Origin: Ensifer adhaerens
Lineage (GTDB): Bacteria > Pseudomonadota > Alphaproteobacteria > Rhizobiales > Rhizobiaceae
Length of the DNA: 64,000 nt
Assembly (NCBI RefSeq): GCF_028993555.1
Contig: NZ_CP118610.1
Span: 1,612,001-1,676,000 of the forward strand
Direction: 5' to 3'
Position numbers and translations under genes: made by a program. Positions 1 through 13,175 of this stretch are shown in pieces; the stretch's first letter is position 1; the number at the start of each line of letters is the position of its first letter. The notes below the pieces were generated by a model. The model was not told the DNA's origin. It made no database searches and saw only the letters and a list, made by a program, of their open reading frames with translations.

Positions 1-201
1 GCCGATGCCGAGGGCAAGACGCCGGTCGGTCAGGTGACCTCGGGCGGCTTCGGCCCCTCGGTCGATGGCCCGGTCGCCATGGGCTACGTCGATGCCGGTC
101 ACACGGACGTCGGCACTACCCTTTTTGCGGAAGTGCGCGGCAAGTACCTGCCGGTGGCGGTCGCCGCCCTGCCTTTTGTCAAACAAACCTACAAACGCTG
201 A
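1..201 (+). CDS. gcvT: Aminomethyltransferase (glycine cleavage T-protein), C-terminal fragment
   Basis: The first 66 codons of the window are open in frame 1 and end at TGA 199-201. The residues ([12 protein letters not shown], then MGYVD, then a RGKYLPV segment) match the C-terminal barrel of T-protein, which moves the aminomethyl carbon from H-protein lipoate to tetrahydrofolate. Sixteen bases separate it from gcvH, with an AGGAGAG ribosome site between, so it is the first gene of a gcvTHP operon. The start and any upstream glycine riboswitch lie outside the window. Confidence 0.9.
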   Translation, partial: ADAEGKTPVGQVTSGGFGPSVDGPVAMGYVDAGHTDVGTTLFAEVRGKYLPVAVAALPFVKQTYKR

Positions 202-217
202 TCAGGAGAGAGCGATA

Positions 218-579
218 ATGTTGAAGTTCACTGAGGAACACGAGTGGCTGAAGATCGAAGCTGGTGTCGCAACCGTCGGCATCACCGAGCACGCCGCTGG
301 CCAGCTCGGCGACCTCGTTTTCGTTGAGCTGCCGGAAACCGGCTCCACGTTCGCCAAGGGCGATTCCGCCGCCACCGTCGAATCCGTCAAGGCAGCTTCA
401 GACGTCTATTGTCCGCTTGACGGCGAAATCGTCGAAGTGAACCAGGCGATCGTCGACGATCCGTCGCTGGTCAACAGCGACCCGCAGGGCGCTGCATGGT
501 TCTTCAAGCTGAAGCTTGCCAACCCCAGCGAAGCCGACGCCCTTCTCGAAGAAGCGGCCTACAAGGAGCTCGTCGCCTG

Positions 580-580
<1 letters not shown>
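218..580 (+). CDS. gcvH: Glycine cleavage system H protein
   Basis: A 120-residue lipoyl carrier that shuttles the methylamine group between P, T and L proteins. The lipoyl attachment motif ESVKAAS places the modified lysine at residue 58, within the usual all-beta lipoyl domain, and the length is normal for the family. I chose ATG 218 because AGGAGAG precedes it by about 7 bases and the protein then begins [10 protein letters not shown] as homologues do. An upstream in-frame extension to position 65 overlaps gcvT and is not credible. The stop TGA overlaps the gcvP ATG by one base, so the two are translationally coupled. Confidence 0.97.
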
Positions 581-3444
<2,864 letters not shown>

Positions 3445-3455
3445 CGTCAAGAAGG

Positions 3456-3484
3456 CCGGCGGGGCGCTTGCTCCGCCGGTTTTC
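3456..3484 (+). terminator. Rho-independent terminator of gcvTHP
   Basis: Twelve bases past the gcvP stop, a 10-bp GC stem (3456-3465 with 3470-3479, one G-T wobble) closes on a GCTT loop and runs into TTTT. This cleanly ends the glycine-cleavage operon before the convergent response-regulator gene. Confidence 0.85.
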
Positions 3485-3609
3485 TCAGCGCCGTCCGGCG
3501 CCCGTGGCAGCGCGCAGCGTGCGCCCGCATCCAGGTTCACTGCCGAAATCTACAAGGATCGGCACAGGCACGGGACGCACTCGTCCGCCCGCGCTTCTTG
3601 GCGCGCTGG

Positions 3610-4038
3610 TTAGCGGCGTGAGGTCATTCCGGGAGGCAGGATGGTGTTTTCAATCCAGAAGCGGACGAAGGCCTCGGCAAAATGCCTGTAGCCGGAGACC
3701 GAATCCGGCTTGGCAACATAGGCATTGGCTCCGGCGCGATAGCACTGGAGCACGTCGGTCGGGTTGCTGGATGACGTCAGGATGATGATCGGGATGAGGA
3801 CGGTCGCCGGTCCCCTGCGGATGCGCCGCAGAAGCTCGATACCGTCGCTGCCGGGCATTTTGATATCCAGGAGCACATAGTCGAAATGGGTCTGGGCGAG
3901 CTGGGCGATGGCGTCCTCCGCATCCGCTGCCAGCGCCAGATCGATGGTGCCGTCGACCTGTGCGAAGGCGCGCTTCACGAAGCGCGCGTCGTGCGCGTCG
4001 TCCTCCACCAAGAGCAGTCGCTTTGGCGTCGAGACCAC
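3610..4038 (-). CDS. Single-domain response regulator, Rcp1-like
   Basis: A stand-alone receiver domain of about 142 residues with no output domain. LLLVEDDAHD supplies the acidic pocket, LLDIKMPG carries the phospho-acceptor Asp58, ILTSSSNPTDV the switch Thr/Ser and VAKPDS the invariant Lys. The SSNPxDV string and the C-terminal aromatic tail are typical of Rcp1-type regulators paired with phytochrome-like kinases. It follows the kinase gene by 10 bases. I propose GTG 4038 as start, giving VVSTPKRLLLVEDD. The frame remains open upstream to ATG 4137, which would overlap the kinase by about 90 bases and adds no domain sequence. Confidence 0.85.
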   Translation of the reverse strand: MVSTPKRLLLVEDDAHDARFVKRAFAQVDGTIDLALAADAEDAIAQLAQTHFDYVLLDIKMPGSDGIELLRRIRRGPATVLIPIIILTSSSNPTDVLQCYRAGANAYVAKPDSVSGYRHFAEAFVRFWIENTILPPGMTSRR

Positions 4039-4048
4039 CTGTTCCGCC

Positions 4049-5554
4049 CTAATTTGCCTTCCGCAGCCGCCTCGGAAGAAGCACGATGAAACGTGCGCCT
4101 TCGCGGAAGGTGGTGTCAAGTCGGATCGAACCGTCATGGCTCTCGGCTATGCGTTTGGCAAGTGCCAGACCGATCCCCGTGCCGCCATAGGTGCTCTCGT
4201 CCTTGTGCAACCGCTGGAACACCTCGAAGATCCGTGTCGAATAGCGCGGGTCGATGCCGATGCCATTGTCTTCGACCACAAACTCAACGATCTGATCGGC
4301 GACGCCGCCCTGAATGCGGATCGCCGGTTGGCGGTCGGCGTGCCGATACTTGATCGCGTTGCCGATCAGGTTCTGGACCAGGCGGCGGAGGAGCTCCGGG
4401 TCCCCTTCCAGTTCCGGCAGCTCGCCAACCTCGAAGGTTGCCTGCGCGTCCTGAACATCGCTGGCAAGAATGGTCAGCGTCTCGGCGACGATGTCCGCGA
4501 GCCGCACCTCCGTCCAGTGGCTGATACGGTGCGCGATCTGCGCATAGTCGAGCAGGCTGTCGATTACCCTGTTCATGCGCTTCACGCTGTCGCGTAAGTG
4601 ACGCGCGTTCTCGGCGAGTTCAGCCTCGTCTCCTGCCGCCAGATCGTCCTCGATCATTTCGGAGAACATGGCGATGTGTCTGAGCGGTGCCTTGAGGTCA
4701 TGGGAGACCGTCGCGGTGAATTGATCGAGCGCCTCGTTCTTATGCTCGAGTTCCTGCCTCTGGCGCTCGAGCGCAAGTTCGGCGCGTTTCAGATCCGTAA
4801 CGTCGATGCGGGCGACGACAGTGTTCCCGTCCTTGGCCTTGATGTTTTCCACACGCAGCCAACGATCATCGGCGTAGCGGTAGATCTTGGGACGCCCATC
4901 GGGATGGCGGAAATCGTGCAGGCGTGAGGCGATCCATTCGTCGCCTTCGCGTGTGCCCGGCAGGGCATCGGGATAGTGACCACCCTGTCGCGCCAGAAGC
5001 ATGATTTCTTCGGCCGTGATGCCAGGCTCCAGCGCTGCACCTGCCGGCCCGCAGATCGCCTGATAGGCCCTGTTGTAGACGATCAGCCGCTCTTGCCGAT
5101 CGAATATGGCAAAGCCCTCAGGCATGGCTTCCAGCGCTGCGTTGAGCATCTCGGACGCCTTCTGACGCTCGCCTACGGCCTCCGTGAGATCCGAAACATC
5201 GCGGATGATGCCGATGAGCGCCAGTTCCTCGCCCTGCTCGTCGAGCAGCGGCGTGGTGCGAAGGTGGCCGGAAAATGTAGACCCGTCGCGCCTGACATAG
5301 AGATAGTTCGACGTCCGTGCGGCGGTTTCGTCGACGCGCGCCGCGCGGTTGCGCAGGCGCTTTTCATATTCAGCGTCGTTGGCATAGATCAGCCGTACGG
5401 AGCGGTCGATGAATTCTTCCGGGGAATAGCCGAACTGGCGAAGGGCGGCATTGTTCGCGGAGCGGATGATGCGCTCGGCATCGATGATGATCACGGGGTC
5501 GGGAAACGTCTCGTAGAGCGCCTTGAAGACGAGATCCTCATTGAACGCCGCCAT
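4049..5554 (-). CDS. Soluble PAS-PAS sensor histidine kinase
   Basis: 501 residues without membrane segments. PAS domain 1 (about 10-120, DPVIIIDAERIIRSAN) and PAS domain 2 (about 135-255, AMPEGFAIFDRQ) precede a HisKA domain whose H-box FTATVSHDLKAPLR holds His285. The HATPase has N-box NLIGNAIKYRH, G1 EDNGIGIDP and G2 GGTGIGLALAK. The DLKAPLR H-box is the form found in phytochrome-type kinases, and the Rcp1-like regulator follows directly, so they form a phosphorelay pair. The signal is unknown. I took ATG 5554 because AGGGGATT precedes it; the TTG two codons upstream is less likely. Confidence 0.92.
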   Translation of the reverse strand: MAAFNEDLVFKALYETFPDPVIIIDAERIIRSANNAALRQFGYSPEEFIDRSVRLIYANDAEYEKRLRNRAARVDETAARTSNYLYVRRDGSTFSGHLRTTPLLDEQGEELALIGIIRDVSDLTEAVGERQKASEMLNAALEAMPEGFAIFDRQERLIVYNRAYQAICGPAGAALEPGITAEEIMLLARQGGHYPDALPGTREGDEWIASRLHDFRHPDGRPKIYRYADDRWLRVENIKAKDGNTVVARIDVTDLKRAELALERQRQELEHKNEALDQFTATVSHDLKAPLRHIAMFSEMIEDDLAAGDEAELAENARHLRDSVKRMNRVIDSLLDYAQIAHRISHWTEVRLADIVAETLTILASDVQDAQATFEVGELPELEGDPELLRRLVQNLIGNAIKYRHADRQPAIRIQGGVADQIVEFVVEDNGIGIDPRYSTRIFEVFQRLHKDESTYGGTGIGLALAKRIAESHDGSIRLDTTFREGARFIVLLPRRLRKAN

Positions 5555-5591
5555 GCGCAATCCCCTGTTCCATGTTCACGCATCTCAGCAG

Positions 5592-5617
5592 AAAAATGGC
5601 CCGGCGAAAACCGGGCC
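5592..5617 (-). terminator. Terminator at the end of the suf operon
   Basis: Read on the minus strand, a 7-bp GGCCCGG/CCGGGCC stem with a 6-base loop (5598-5617) is followed by A then five T (5592-5596). It lies 30 bases past the sufA stop and separates the suf operon from the histidine-kinase gene transcribed in the same direction. Confidence 0.85.
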
Positions 5618-5647
5618 AACCTATCCGTTTGAAGGAATGGAGGAAAC

Positions 5648-6040
5648 TTAGTTGGCGCGCACCACCGCATCGCCCTGTGCGGCGAGAGCCGCGAGGTCGG
5701 CGGGCTTCAGTTCGACCGATTCGCCGCAGCCGCACGCGGACGTCTGGTTCGGATTGTGGAAGGTGAATCCGGAACGAAGCGTCGTGACTTCGAAATCCAT
5801 CTGCGTGCCAAGCAGGTAGAGCACGGCCTCGGGCGCGACCCAGACGCTGGCGCCCTGATGTTCGATCAGGTCGTCCTTGGGGTTGGGCTCAGTCACCAGG
5901 TCGACGGCATACTCCATGCCGGCGCAGCCGCCCTTCTTGATGCCGACGCGAATGCCCTTGGCATCGGCACCGGCGCCTTCGACGATCGCACGGACGCGAT
6001 CAGCGGCGGCATCGGTCAGGCTCATTACGGCAAAGCCCAT
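5648..6040 (-). CDS. sufA: A-type Fe-S carrier, HesB/IscA/SufA family
   Basis: A 130-residue A-type carrier that holds or delivers Fe-S clusters to apo-proteins. The three conserved cysteines are visible: Cys39 in KKGGCAGM, and Cys103 and Cys105 in SACGCGES near the C-terminus. The tail after CGCGES is about 20 residues longer than in enterobacterial SufA. It is the last gene of the suf operon, 98 bases after sufT/sufX, and is followed by a terminator. ATG 6040 gives MGFAVMSLTD; the internal Met6 is an alternative start. Confidence 0.93.
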   Translation of the reverse strand: MGFAVMSLTDAAADRVRAIVEGAGADAKGIRVGIKKGGCAGMEYAVDLVTEPNPKDDLIEHQGASVWVAPEAVLYLLGTQMDFEVTTLRSGFTFHNPNQTSACGCGESVELKPADLAALAAQGDAVVRAN

Positions 6041-6138
6041 GGGCTCGTTCTCCTTGTCGTCACCGGGGTAAAGGCCCGGCGCCTTACAGAATCAAATGTA
6101 GTATCCGTGCCTTAACGGATCAATATGCAGGTCCCGGC

Positions 6139-6519
6139 TCAGTACCAGCCGACCGCGACCTGTGCCTCCTCGGACATACGGTCCGGCGTCCACGGCGGAT
6201 CGAAGGTCATTGCGACCTCGACGCCTGATACGCCCTCGACTGCGCCGACGGCATTCTCCACCCAGCCCGGCATTTCGCCGGCAACCGGGCAGCCCGGTGC
6301 GGTCAGCGTCATGTCGATCTTGACCATGCGGTCGTCCTCGATGTCGATCTTGTAGATCAGACCAAGCTCGAAAATGTCGGCAGGGATTTCCGGGTCGTAG
6401 ACCGTCTTCAGCGCGGCGATGATATCATCACTGAGGCGCGCCAGTTCCTCGGCCGGGATTGCCGAATGCACGATGCCCTCGCGGACATCGACTTTTTCTT
6501 CCGTTGCATCAAGGCTCAT
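6139..6519 (-). CDS. sufT: SUF-associated MIP18/DUF59 protein (SufT, also called SufX)
   Basis: A 126-residue member of the MIP18/PaaD-like DUF59 family, implicated in Fe-S cluster maturation. The signature is present: TVYDPEIPADIFELGLIY, then LTAPGCPVAGEM with the conserved Cys77, and a C-terminal FDPPWTPDRMSEEA motif. It sits between sufS and sufA, as sufX does in the Agrobacterium sufS2BCDS1XA operon. ATG 6519 is preceded by AGGAGG at good spacing. The exact biochemical step of DUF59 proteins is not settled. Confidence 0.9.
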   Translation of the reverse strand: MSLDATEEKVDVREGIVHSAIPAEELARLSDDIIAALKTVYDPEIPADIFELGLIYKIDIEDDRMVKIDMTLTAPGCPVAGEMPGWVENAVGAVEGVSGVEVAMTFDPPWTPDRMSEEAQVAVGWY

Positions 6520-6588
6520 ATCGGCCTCCTGGACTTTCTCTTTTGGTTCAAAAGACTACGAGAACTACTTGAACCTTTTACAAATTTC

Positions 6589-7830
6589 TCAAGCGAAGAA
6601 CTTGCGCGCATGCTCCAGCGCATCCGCCAGCGCATCCACCTCGGCCCTGGTATTGTAAAGGCCGAAAGATGCACGGCATGTGGAGGTAACGCCAAAGCGT
6701 TTCAAGAGCGGCTGAGCGCAATGCGTGCCGGCGCGAACGGCGACACCGGCGCGATCGATCACCATCGACACATCGTGCGAGTGGATGCCGGCGAGTTCGA
6801 AGGCGAAGATGCTGCCCTTGCCGGGCGCATTGCCGAAGACGCGCAGCGAATTGACCGACGACAGGCGTTCGCGCGCATAGGCCGTCAGATCCGCCTCGTG
6901 CGCCTGGATCGCTGCCCGACCGAGCTTGTCCATATAGTCGAGCGCATAGCCGAGGCCGATTGCCTGCACGATCGGTGGCGTGCCGGCTTCGAAGCGGTGC
7001 GGCGGATCGTTGTAAGTGACGGTGTCTTCAGTCACCACCTCGATCATCTCGCCGCCGCCGAGGAACGGCCGCATCTCCTTCAAGCGATCGGTCTTGCCGT
7101 AGAGCACGCCGATGCCTGAGGGACCATAGAGCTTGTGACCGGTCATCACGTACCAGTCGCAATCGATGTCCTGGACATCGACCGGCATGTGAACGGCACC
7201 CTGACTGCCGTCGACCAGAACCGGAATGCCGCGCTCGCGGGCAATGCGGCAGATCTCCTTGACGGGAACCACCGTGCCCAGCGCATTCGACATATGGGTG
7301 ATGGCGATGAGCTTGGTCTTGTCGGTCAGGCATTTGACGAAGTCTTCGACGTGGAGCGCGCCGTCGTCGTCGACCGGGATCCAGACAAGCTTGGCGCCCT
7401 GGCGTTCGCGGATGAAGTGCCAGGGAACGATGTTGGAATGGTGCTCCATGATCGAGAGCACGATCTCGTCGCCTTCCCCAAGCTTCGGCATGCCGTAGCC
7501 ATAGGCGACCGTGTTGATCGCCTCGGTCGAGGATTTGGTGAAGATGACGTTGTCGACCGAGGGGGCATTGAGGAAGCGGCGTACTTTCTCGCGCGCCGCC
7601 TCATAGGCTTCCGTCGCGGCATTTGACAGGAAATGCAGGCCGCGATGGACGTTGGCATACTCATTGGCATAGGCATGGGCCACCGCGTCGATCACGACCT
7701 GCGGCTTCTGCGCCGATGCGCCGTTGTCGAGATAGACAAGCGGCTTGCCGTAGACGGTTCGCGACAGGATCGGGAAATCCTTGCGGATCGTTTCGACGTC
7801 GTAGGCAGGCACCGGTACAGAGTGTTCCAT
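6589..7830 (-). CDS. sufS: Cysteine desulfurase, class II (SufS)
   Basis: A 413-residue PLP cysteine desulfurase supplying persulfide sulfur for cluster assembly. The PLP lysine is Lys233 in TGHKLYGPSG, and the catalytic cysteine is Cys371 in RAGTHCAQPLL, the short-loop class II context that normally needs a SufE-type acceptor. A class I enzyme heads the same operon, so two desulfurases are co-transcribed. ATG 7830 (MEHSVPVPAYDVE) is preferred; a TTG three codons upstream lacks advantage. The 128-base gap to sufD contains a dispersed palindromic repeat. Confidence 0.96.
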   Translation of the reverse strand: MEHSVPVPAYDVETIRKDFPILSRTVYGKPLVYLDNGASAQKPQVVIDAVAHAYANEYANVHRGLHFLSNAATEAYEAAREKVRRFLNAPSVDNVIFTKSSTEAINTVAYGYGMPKLGEGDEIVLSIMEHHSNIVPWHFIRERQGAKLVWIPVDDDGALHVEDFVKCLTDKTKLIAITHMSNALGTVVPVKEICRIARERGIPVLVDGSQGAVHMPVDVQDIDCDWYVMTGHKLYGPSGIGVLYGKTDRLKEMRPFLGGGEMIEVVTEDTVTYNDPPHRFEAGTPPIVQAIGLGYALDYMDKLGRAAIQAHEADLTAYARERLSSVNSLRVFGNAPGKGSIFAFELAGIHSHDVSMVIDRAGVAVRAGTHCAQPLLKRFGVTSTCRASFGLYNTRAEVDALADALEHARKFFA

Positions 7831-7849
7831 GTCTTTCAATCCAATTTCG

Positions 7850-7912
7850 CTACAGCACCGCGCGCATTTGAAGACGCACTAAGGTCGCTGTAACATGTTG
7901 AACTGCTGCATA
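7850..7912. repeat. Dispersed palindromic repeat, copy A (between sufD and sufS)
   Basis: A 63-base element starting CTACAGCACCGCGCG and ending with TGCTGCATA. Its outer arms TACAGC and GCTGTA are complementary, so RNA from either strand folds into a stem. It aligns over its full length with 22659-22720 in the same orientation. I recall such CTACAGCGCC...GCTGTA units as abundant intergenic repeats in rhizobia, but cannot verify copy number here. Confidence 0.6.
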
Positions 7913-7958
7913 ACTTTACCCTCAAATCGATTTCGAGTTGAGGAATTACGCAATAGCC

Positions 7959-9239
7959 TTAGGCGTGCTTGTCGAGCCAGGTCGAGATGACCTCTTCGAG
8001 GGACTCGACCAGCGCCTCGTGATCTTCCAGCTCTTCGACGATCTCGGCGACGAAGGCGTTGACGAGCATCGCCCGCGCCTTGTTCTCCGGAACGCCGCGC
8101 GCCATCAGGTAGAAGAGCTGCGTATGGTCGATGTCGGCAACCGTTGCGCCGTGACCGCACTGCACGTCGTCGGCGAAGATTTCCAGTTCCGGCTTGGCCG
8201 AGAGATCGGCATCGTCGGAAAGAAGCAGCGTGTTGCACGCCATCTTCGCGTCCGTCTTCTGCGCGTCCTTGGCGACCAGGATCTTGCCCTGGAACACACC
8301 CTTGGCGCGGTCGAACACGACATTGCGGATGATCTCGGTCGAGGTCGTGTGCGGCACGTTGTGGCCGAGCGTGAAGGTGACGTCGGTATGGGTTTCGCCG
8401 CCGAGCAGGTTGATGCCGCGCAATTTGAAGTCAGCGCCCTCGCCGCTCGTCTTGCCGTGAATCTCCTGGCGTACCAGCTTGCCGCCGGCATTGATCACGA
8501 AGAGATGCAGCTTGGCATTCTTGCCGAGGTCGAAGCGGATCTGGCCGAGATGGGTATCGGCAGCGCCCTGCTGCTGCAGGATGATCCAGATGACGTCGGC
8601 GCCTTCGCCAAGCGTCACGTCGCTGACGGAGGAAACGAAGCTTTCGGCGTCGTTGGTCGACAGATGCCGCTCGATCACGGTCGCCTTGGCGCCAGCACCG
8701 AAGGTCACCGGAAAGCGCGTATGCGCCTGGCCTAGGCTCTGCACCAGCTGGATTTCCAGCGGATCTTCGAGAGCAGCTTCAGCTGCCACGTCGATTTCGA
8801 GACCGCCGCGAACGAGACCGCCGTTGATGCGCCCGATCGCGTCGTCAAAGCCGAGCACGGCGAGCCCGGCCGCAGCCGAACCGTCGAGCAGGCTGTCGAC
8901 ATAGGAGCGCACGGTCACGCCATCGGGCAGGCTGCCCTTGACCTCAGCATGGCCGTTGCGGACGGAAAGCACCGTCGAGCCCGGAACCAGCGCGTCGACG
9001 CGATCGGCAAAGGCCGTCGGGTCGGCTGCGGGTACCGCGCGCAGCAGGGTGCGCAGGTCGGTATAGTGCCAGGATTCGACACGGCGGGTCGGCAGGCCAG
9101 CCGTCTTCAGTTCGTGCACCAGCGCGTCGCGGACCGAAAGCACCGAGCCGTCACCCGGCAGATCGCCGATCTGAGCGGTATAGGCGTCGACGAGCGCCGT
9201 CTCGGCTGCCGTCATCTTGATTGCCTGTTGCATATTCAT
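7959..9239 (-). CDS. sufD: Fe-S cluster assembly protein SufD
   Basis: 426 residues. SufD forms the scaffold complex SufBC2D with SufB and the ATPase SufC. The C-terminal SufBD core is recognisable (TLGHNVPHTTSTEIIRNVV, then KMACNTLLLSDDADLSAKPELEI and CGHGATV, residues about 280-370), and the N-terminal helical region is more variable, as is usual. ATG 9239 follows AAGGAGTG at 7 bases, and the gene begins 22 bases after the sufC stop. The overall length is typical. Confidence 0.95.
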   Translation of the reverse strand: MNMQQAIKMTAAETALVDAYTAQIGDLPGDGSVLSVRDALVHELKTAGLPTRRVESWHYTDLRTLLRAVPAADPTAFADRVDALVPGSTVLSVRNGHAEVKGSLPDGVTVRSYVDSLLDGSAAAGLAVLGFDDAIGRINGGLVRGGLEIDVAAEAALEDPLEIQLVQSLGQAHTRFPVTFGAGAKATVIERHLSTNDAESFVSSVSDVTLGEGADVIWIILQQQGAADTHLGQIRFDLGKNAKLHLFVINAGGKLVRQEIHGKTSGEGADFKLRGINLLGGETHTDVTFTLGHNVPHTTSTEIIRNVVFDRAKGVFQGKILVAKDAQKTDAKMACNTLLLSDDADLSAKPELEIFADDVQCGHGATVADIDHTQLFYLMARGVPENKARAMLVNAFVAEIVEELEDHEALVESLEEVISTWLDKHA

Positions 9240-9261
9240 TCGAACACTCCTTCAACAGGCG

Positions 9262-10017
<756 letters not shown>

Positions 10018-10027
10018 TTCGTGTCTC

Positions 10028-10252
10028 TCAATCTCGTCTTCCAAGAAGGAAGCGGTTCAATGTCTCATCTTTGACGTTGGCGCTGAGCCAGAAAACGACG
10101 ACCAGAAGCAGGCCGGAACAGACACCAATTCCCTTTGCGATGGGCCAATCTGCGATCAGCCCGACAACTCCGGTGGCAAGGCCGATGACGGAAACGAAGA
10201 TGGACAGAACCATCAATTTCATCCCCGCCGACAGAGCCTTCTGCTCGACCAA
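10028..10252 (-). CDS. Small two-helix membrane protein within the suf operon
   Basis: A 74-residue reading frame set tightly between sufB (15-base gap) and sufC (10-base gap), so it is almost certainly translated. It has two hydrophobic helices, about residues 11-33 (LMVLSIFVSVIGLATGVVG) and 41-57 (IGVCSGLLLVVVFWL), with a short loop, one cysteine in the second helix and a basic tail NRFLLGRRD. I do not recognise a family. Canonical suf operons lack such a gene; it could tether the soluble SufBCD machinery to the membrane, which is only inference. An AGGGAGG site precedes ATG 10252. Confidence 0.75.
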   Translation of the reverse strand: MVEQKALSAGMKLMVLSIFVSVIGLATGVVGLIADWPIAKGIGVCSGLLLVVVFWLSANVKDETLNRFLLGRRD

Positions 10253-10267
10253 ATGGTCCGCCTCCCT

Positions 10268-11737
<1,470 letters not shown>

Positions 11738-11752
11738 GTCGTTCTCCAATCT

Positions 11753-11866
11753 TGCCGGATCCAAGGTCCGGCAGCTTGTCAACACGATGCGGCTGAGCGC
11801 ATCGCTTATGTAATGGCTAAAAGGCGCTTTTCACCCTGTTTGCCAAGCGGAAAATTGCTTTTCCGC
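11753..11866 (-). promoter_or_regulatory. Two hairpins in the desulfurase-sufB gap
   Basis: Two perfect inverted repeats lie in the 151 bases before sufB. Stem 1 is GCGGAAAA/TTTTCCGC (8 bp, 4-base loop, 11847-11866), just past the desulfurase stop. Stem 2 is TGCCGGA/TCCGGCA (7 bp, 11753-11773), 16 bases before the sufB start codon. Neither is followed by a clear T run, so they may be processing or stability elements or a weak attenuator. Confidence 0.45.
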
Positions 11867-11888
11867 AATTTCGTCCCATCGCCCGGGC

Positions 11889-13055
11889 TTAGGCCGCCTG
11901 TCCCGGTGCCCGGCGTCTTGCTGCTACCTTTGCAAAGACCGCGGCGCAACGTTCGATTTCAGCCGCTGTCGTCGCTTCGCCGATCGATATTCTAAGCGCA
12001 CCCTGGCGCGGATCGTAGCCCATCGCCGTCAGCACGTGGCTCTGCCCGACCTTGCCTGACGAGCAGGCCGATCCGGCCGAAAGCGCCACCCCTTCGAGAT
12101 CGAAGGCGATCTGGCCCGTTTCGGCCTTCAGGCCGGGAAGCGTGAAGAATGTCGTGTTGCCGACGCGCGAAACGTCGCGGCCGTGAATGACCACATCTGT
12201 CGCTGCTGCCAGCATCTCGCTTTCCAGCCTGTCACGCAACGCGGCAATCGCGCTCATGCGTTGGCCAACGCCTTCGCCGACTTTCCTGGCGGCTGCGGCA
12301 AAGCCGGCAATCGCCACCGAATTTTCGGTACCGGAACGATGCCCCTTCTCCTGTCCGCCACCGCGGATCAGCGGCGCCGGCATCATCACCTCGCCACGCG
12401 CCACCAGCGCGCCGGCGCCCTTCGGGCCGCCGATCTTGTGGGATGAGAGAATGAGGAAGTCGGCACCGAGGTCTTCGATCGAAAGCGGTACGCGGCCGGC
12501 AGCCTGCACCGCGTCGACGACGATAATGCCACCGTGGGTGCGAACGATCTCGGCGATTTCGGCAATGGGCTGGATGATACCGGTCTCGTTGTTGACCAGC
12601 ATGACGGCAACCATCGGCAGGCCAAGCTGACGGTCATGTGCCGCCAACAGCGCACGAAGCGCCTCAAGATCGACGATCCCAGCGGAGGTCACGGGTATTT
12701 CGCTCACTGCGTCGCGCTGGAAGCGCCCGCCTTCGCGCAGTGCCGGGTGCTCGATTGCCGAGGCGTAGAGCCGGCTGATCTTCAGAGGCGTGCGGCCCAT
12801 ACGGAAATCGGGCGTCAGCACCAGGTTGGCCGCTTCCGTCGCGCCGCTGGTAAAGATGACGCTGGCGGCTTTCGCACCGCAAAGGGCGGCCACATCGCGG
12901 CGGGCGCCTTCAATGAGCGTGCGCAGCGCGCGGCCCTCGCCATGGACGGAAGACGGATTGCCGACGAGGTCGAGCGCCGACAGGCAGGCCTCGCGCGCTT
13001 CAGGCAGAAGCGGCGCCGTGGCGTTCCAGTCCATGTAGATGCGCGAACCCGACAT
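11889..13055 (-). CDS. Cysteine desulfurase, class I (NifS/IscS type; Agrobacterium SufS2 position)
   Basis: 388 residues. PLP lysine Lys207 in ILSSHKIGGPKG and catalytic Cys331 in SAGSACSSGKVGQSH on the long mobile loop define a class I (IscS/NifS-like) desulfurase. The N-terminus IYMDWNATAPLLPEA is typical. It heads the suf operon where alphaproteobacterial clusters carry sufS2/iscS, but no iscR-type regulator precedes it, as expected for rhizobia that use RirA and Irr instead. Iron-responsive half-sites lie about 120 bases upstream. Whether it serves SufBCD or other acceptors cannot be told from sequence. Confidence 0.95.
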   Translation of the reverse strand: MSGSRIYMDWNATAPLLPEAREACLSALDLVGNPSSVHGEGRALRTLIEGARRDVAALCGAKAASVIFTSGATEAANLVLTPDFRMGRTPLKISRLYASAIEHPALREGGRFQRDAVSEIPVTSAGIVDLEALRALLAAHDRQLGLPMVAVMLVNNETGIIQPIAEIAEIVRTHGGIIVVDAVQAAGRVPLSIEDLGADFLILSSHKIGGPKGAGALVARGEVMMPAPLIRGGGQEKGHRSGTENSVAIAGFAAAARKVGEGVGQRMSAIAALRDRLESEMLAAATDVVIHGRDVSRVGNTTFFTLPGLKAETGQIAFDLEGVALSAGSACSSGKVGQSHVLTAMGYDPRQGALRISIGEATTAAEIERCAAVFAKVAARRRAPGQAA

Positions 13056-13175
13056 GATTTCCTTCGCTAGAACAACAGGCTGCGACCCGGCAACCTCTGG
13101 CGATGCATTTTCCTTGAATTTTCCGCGTCGCTTGCCTTATGAGACGAAGCACAAGGCGGAATGCCCGCACAGAAG

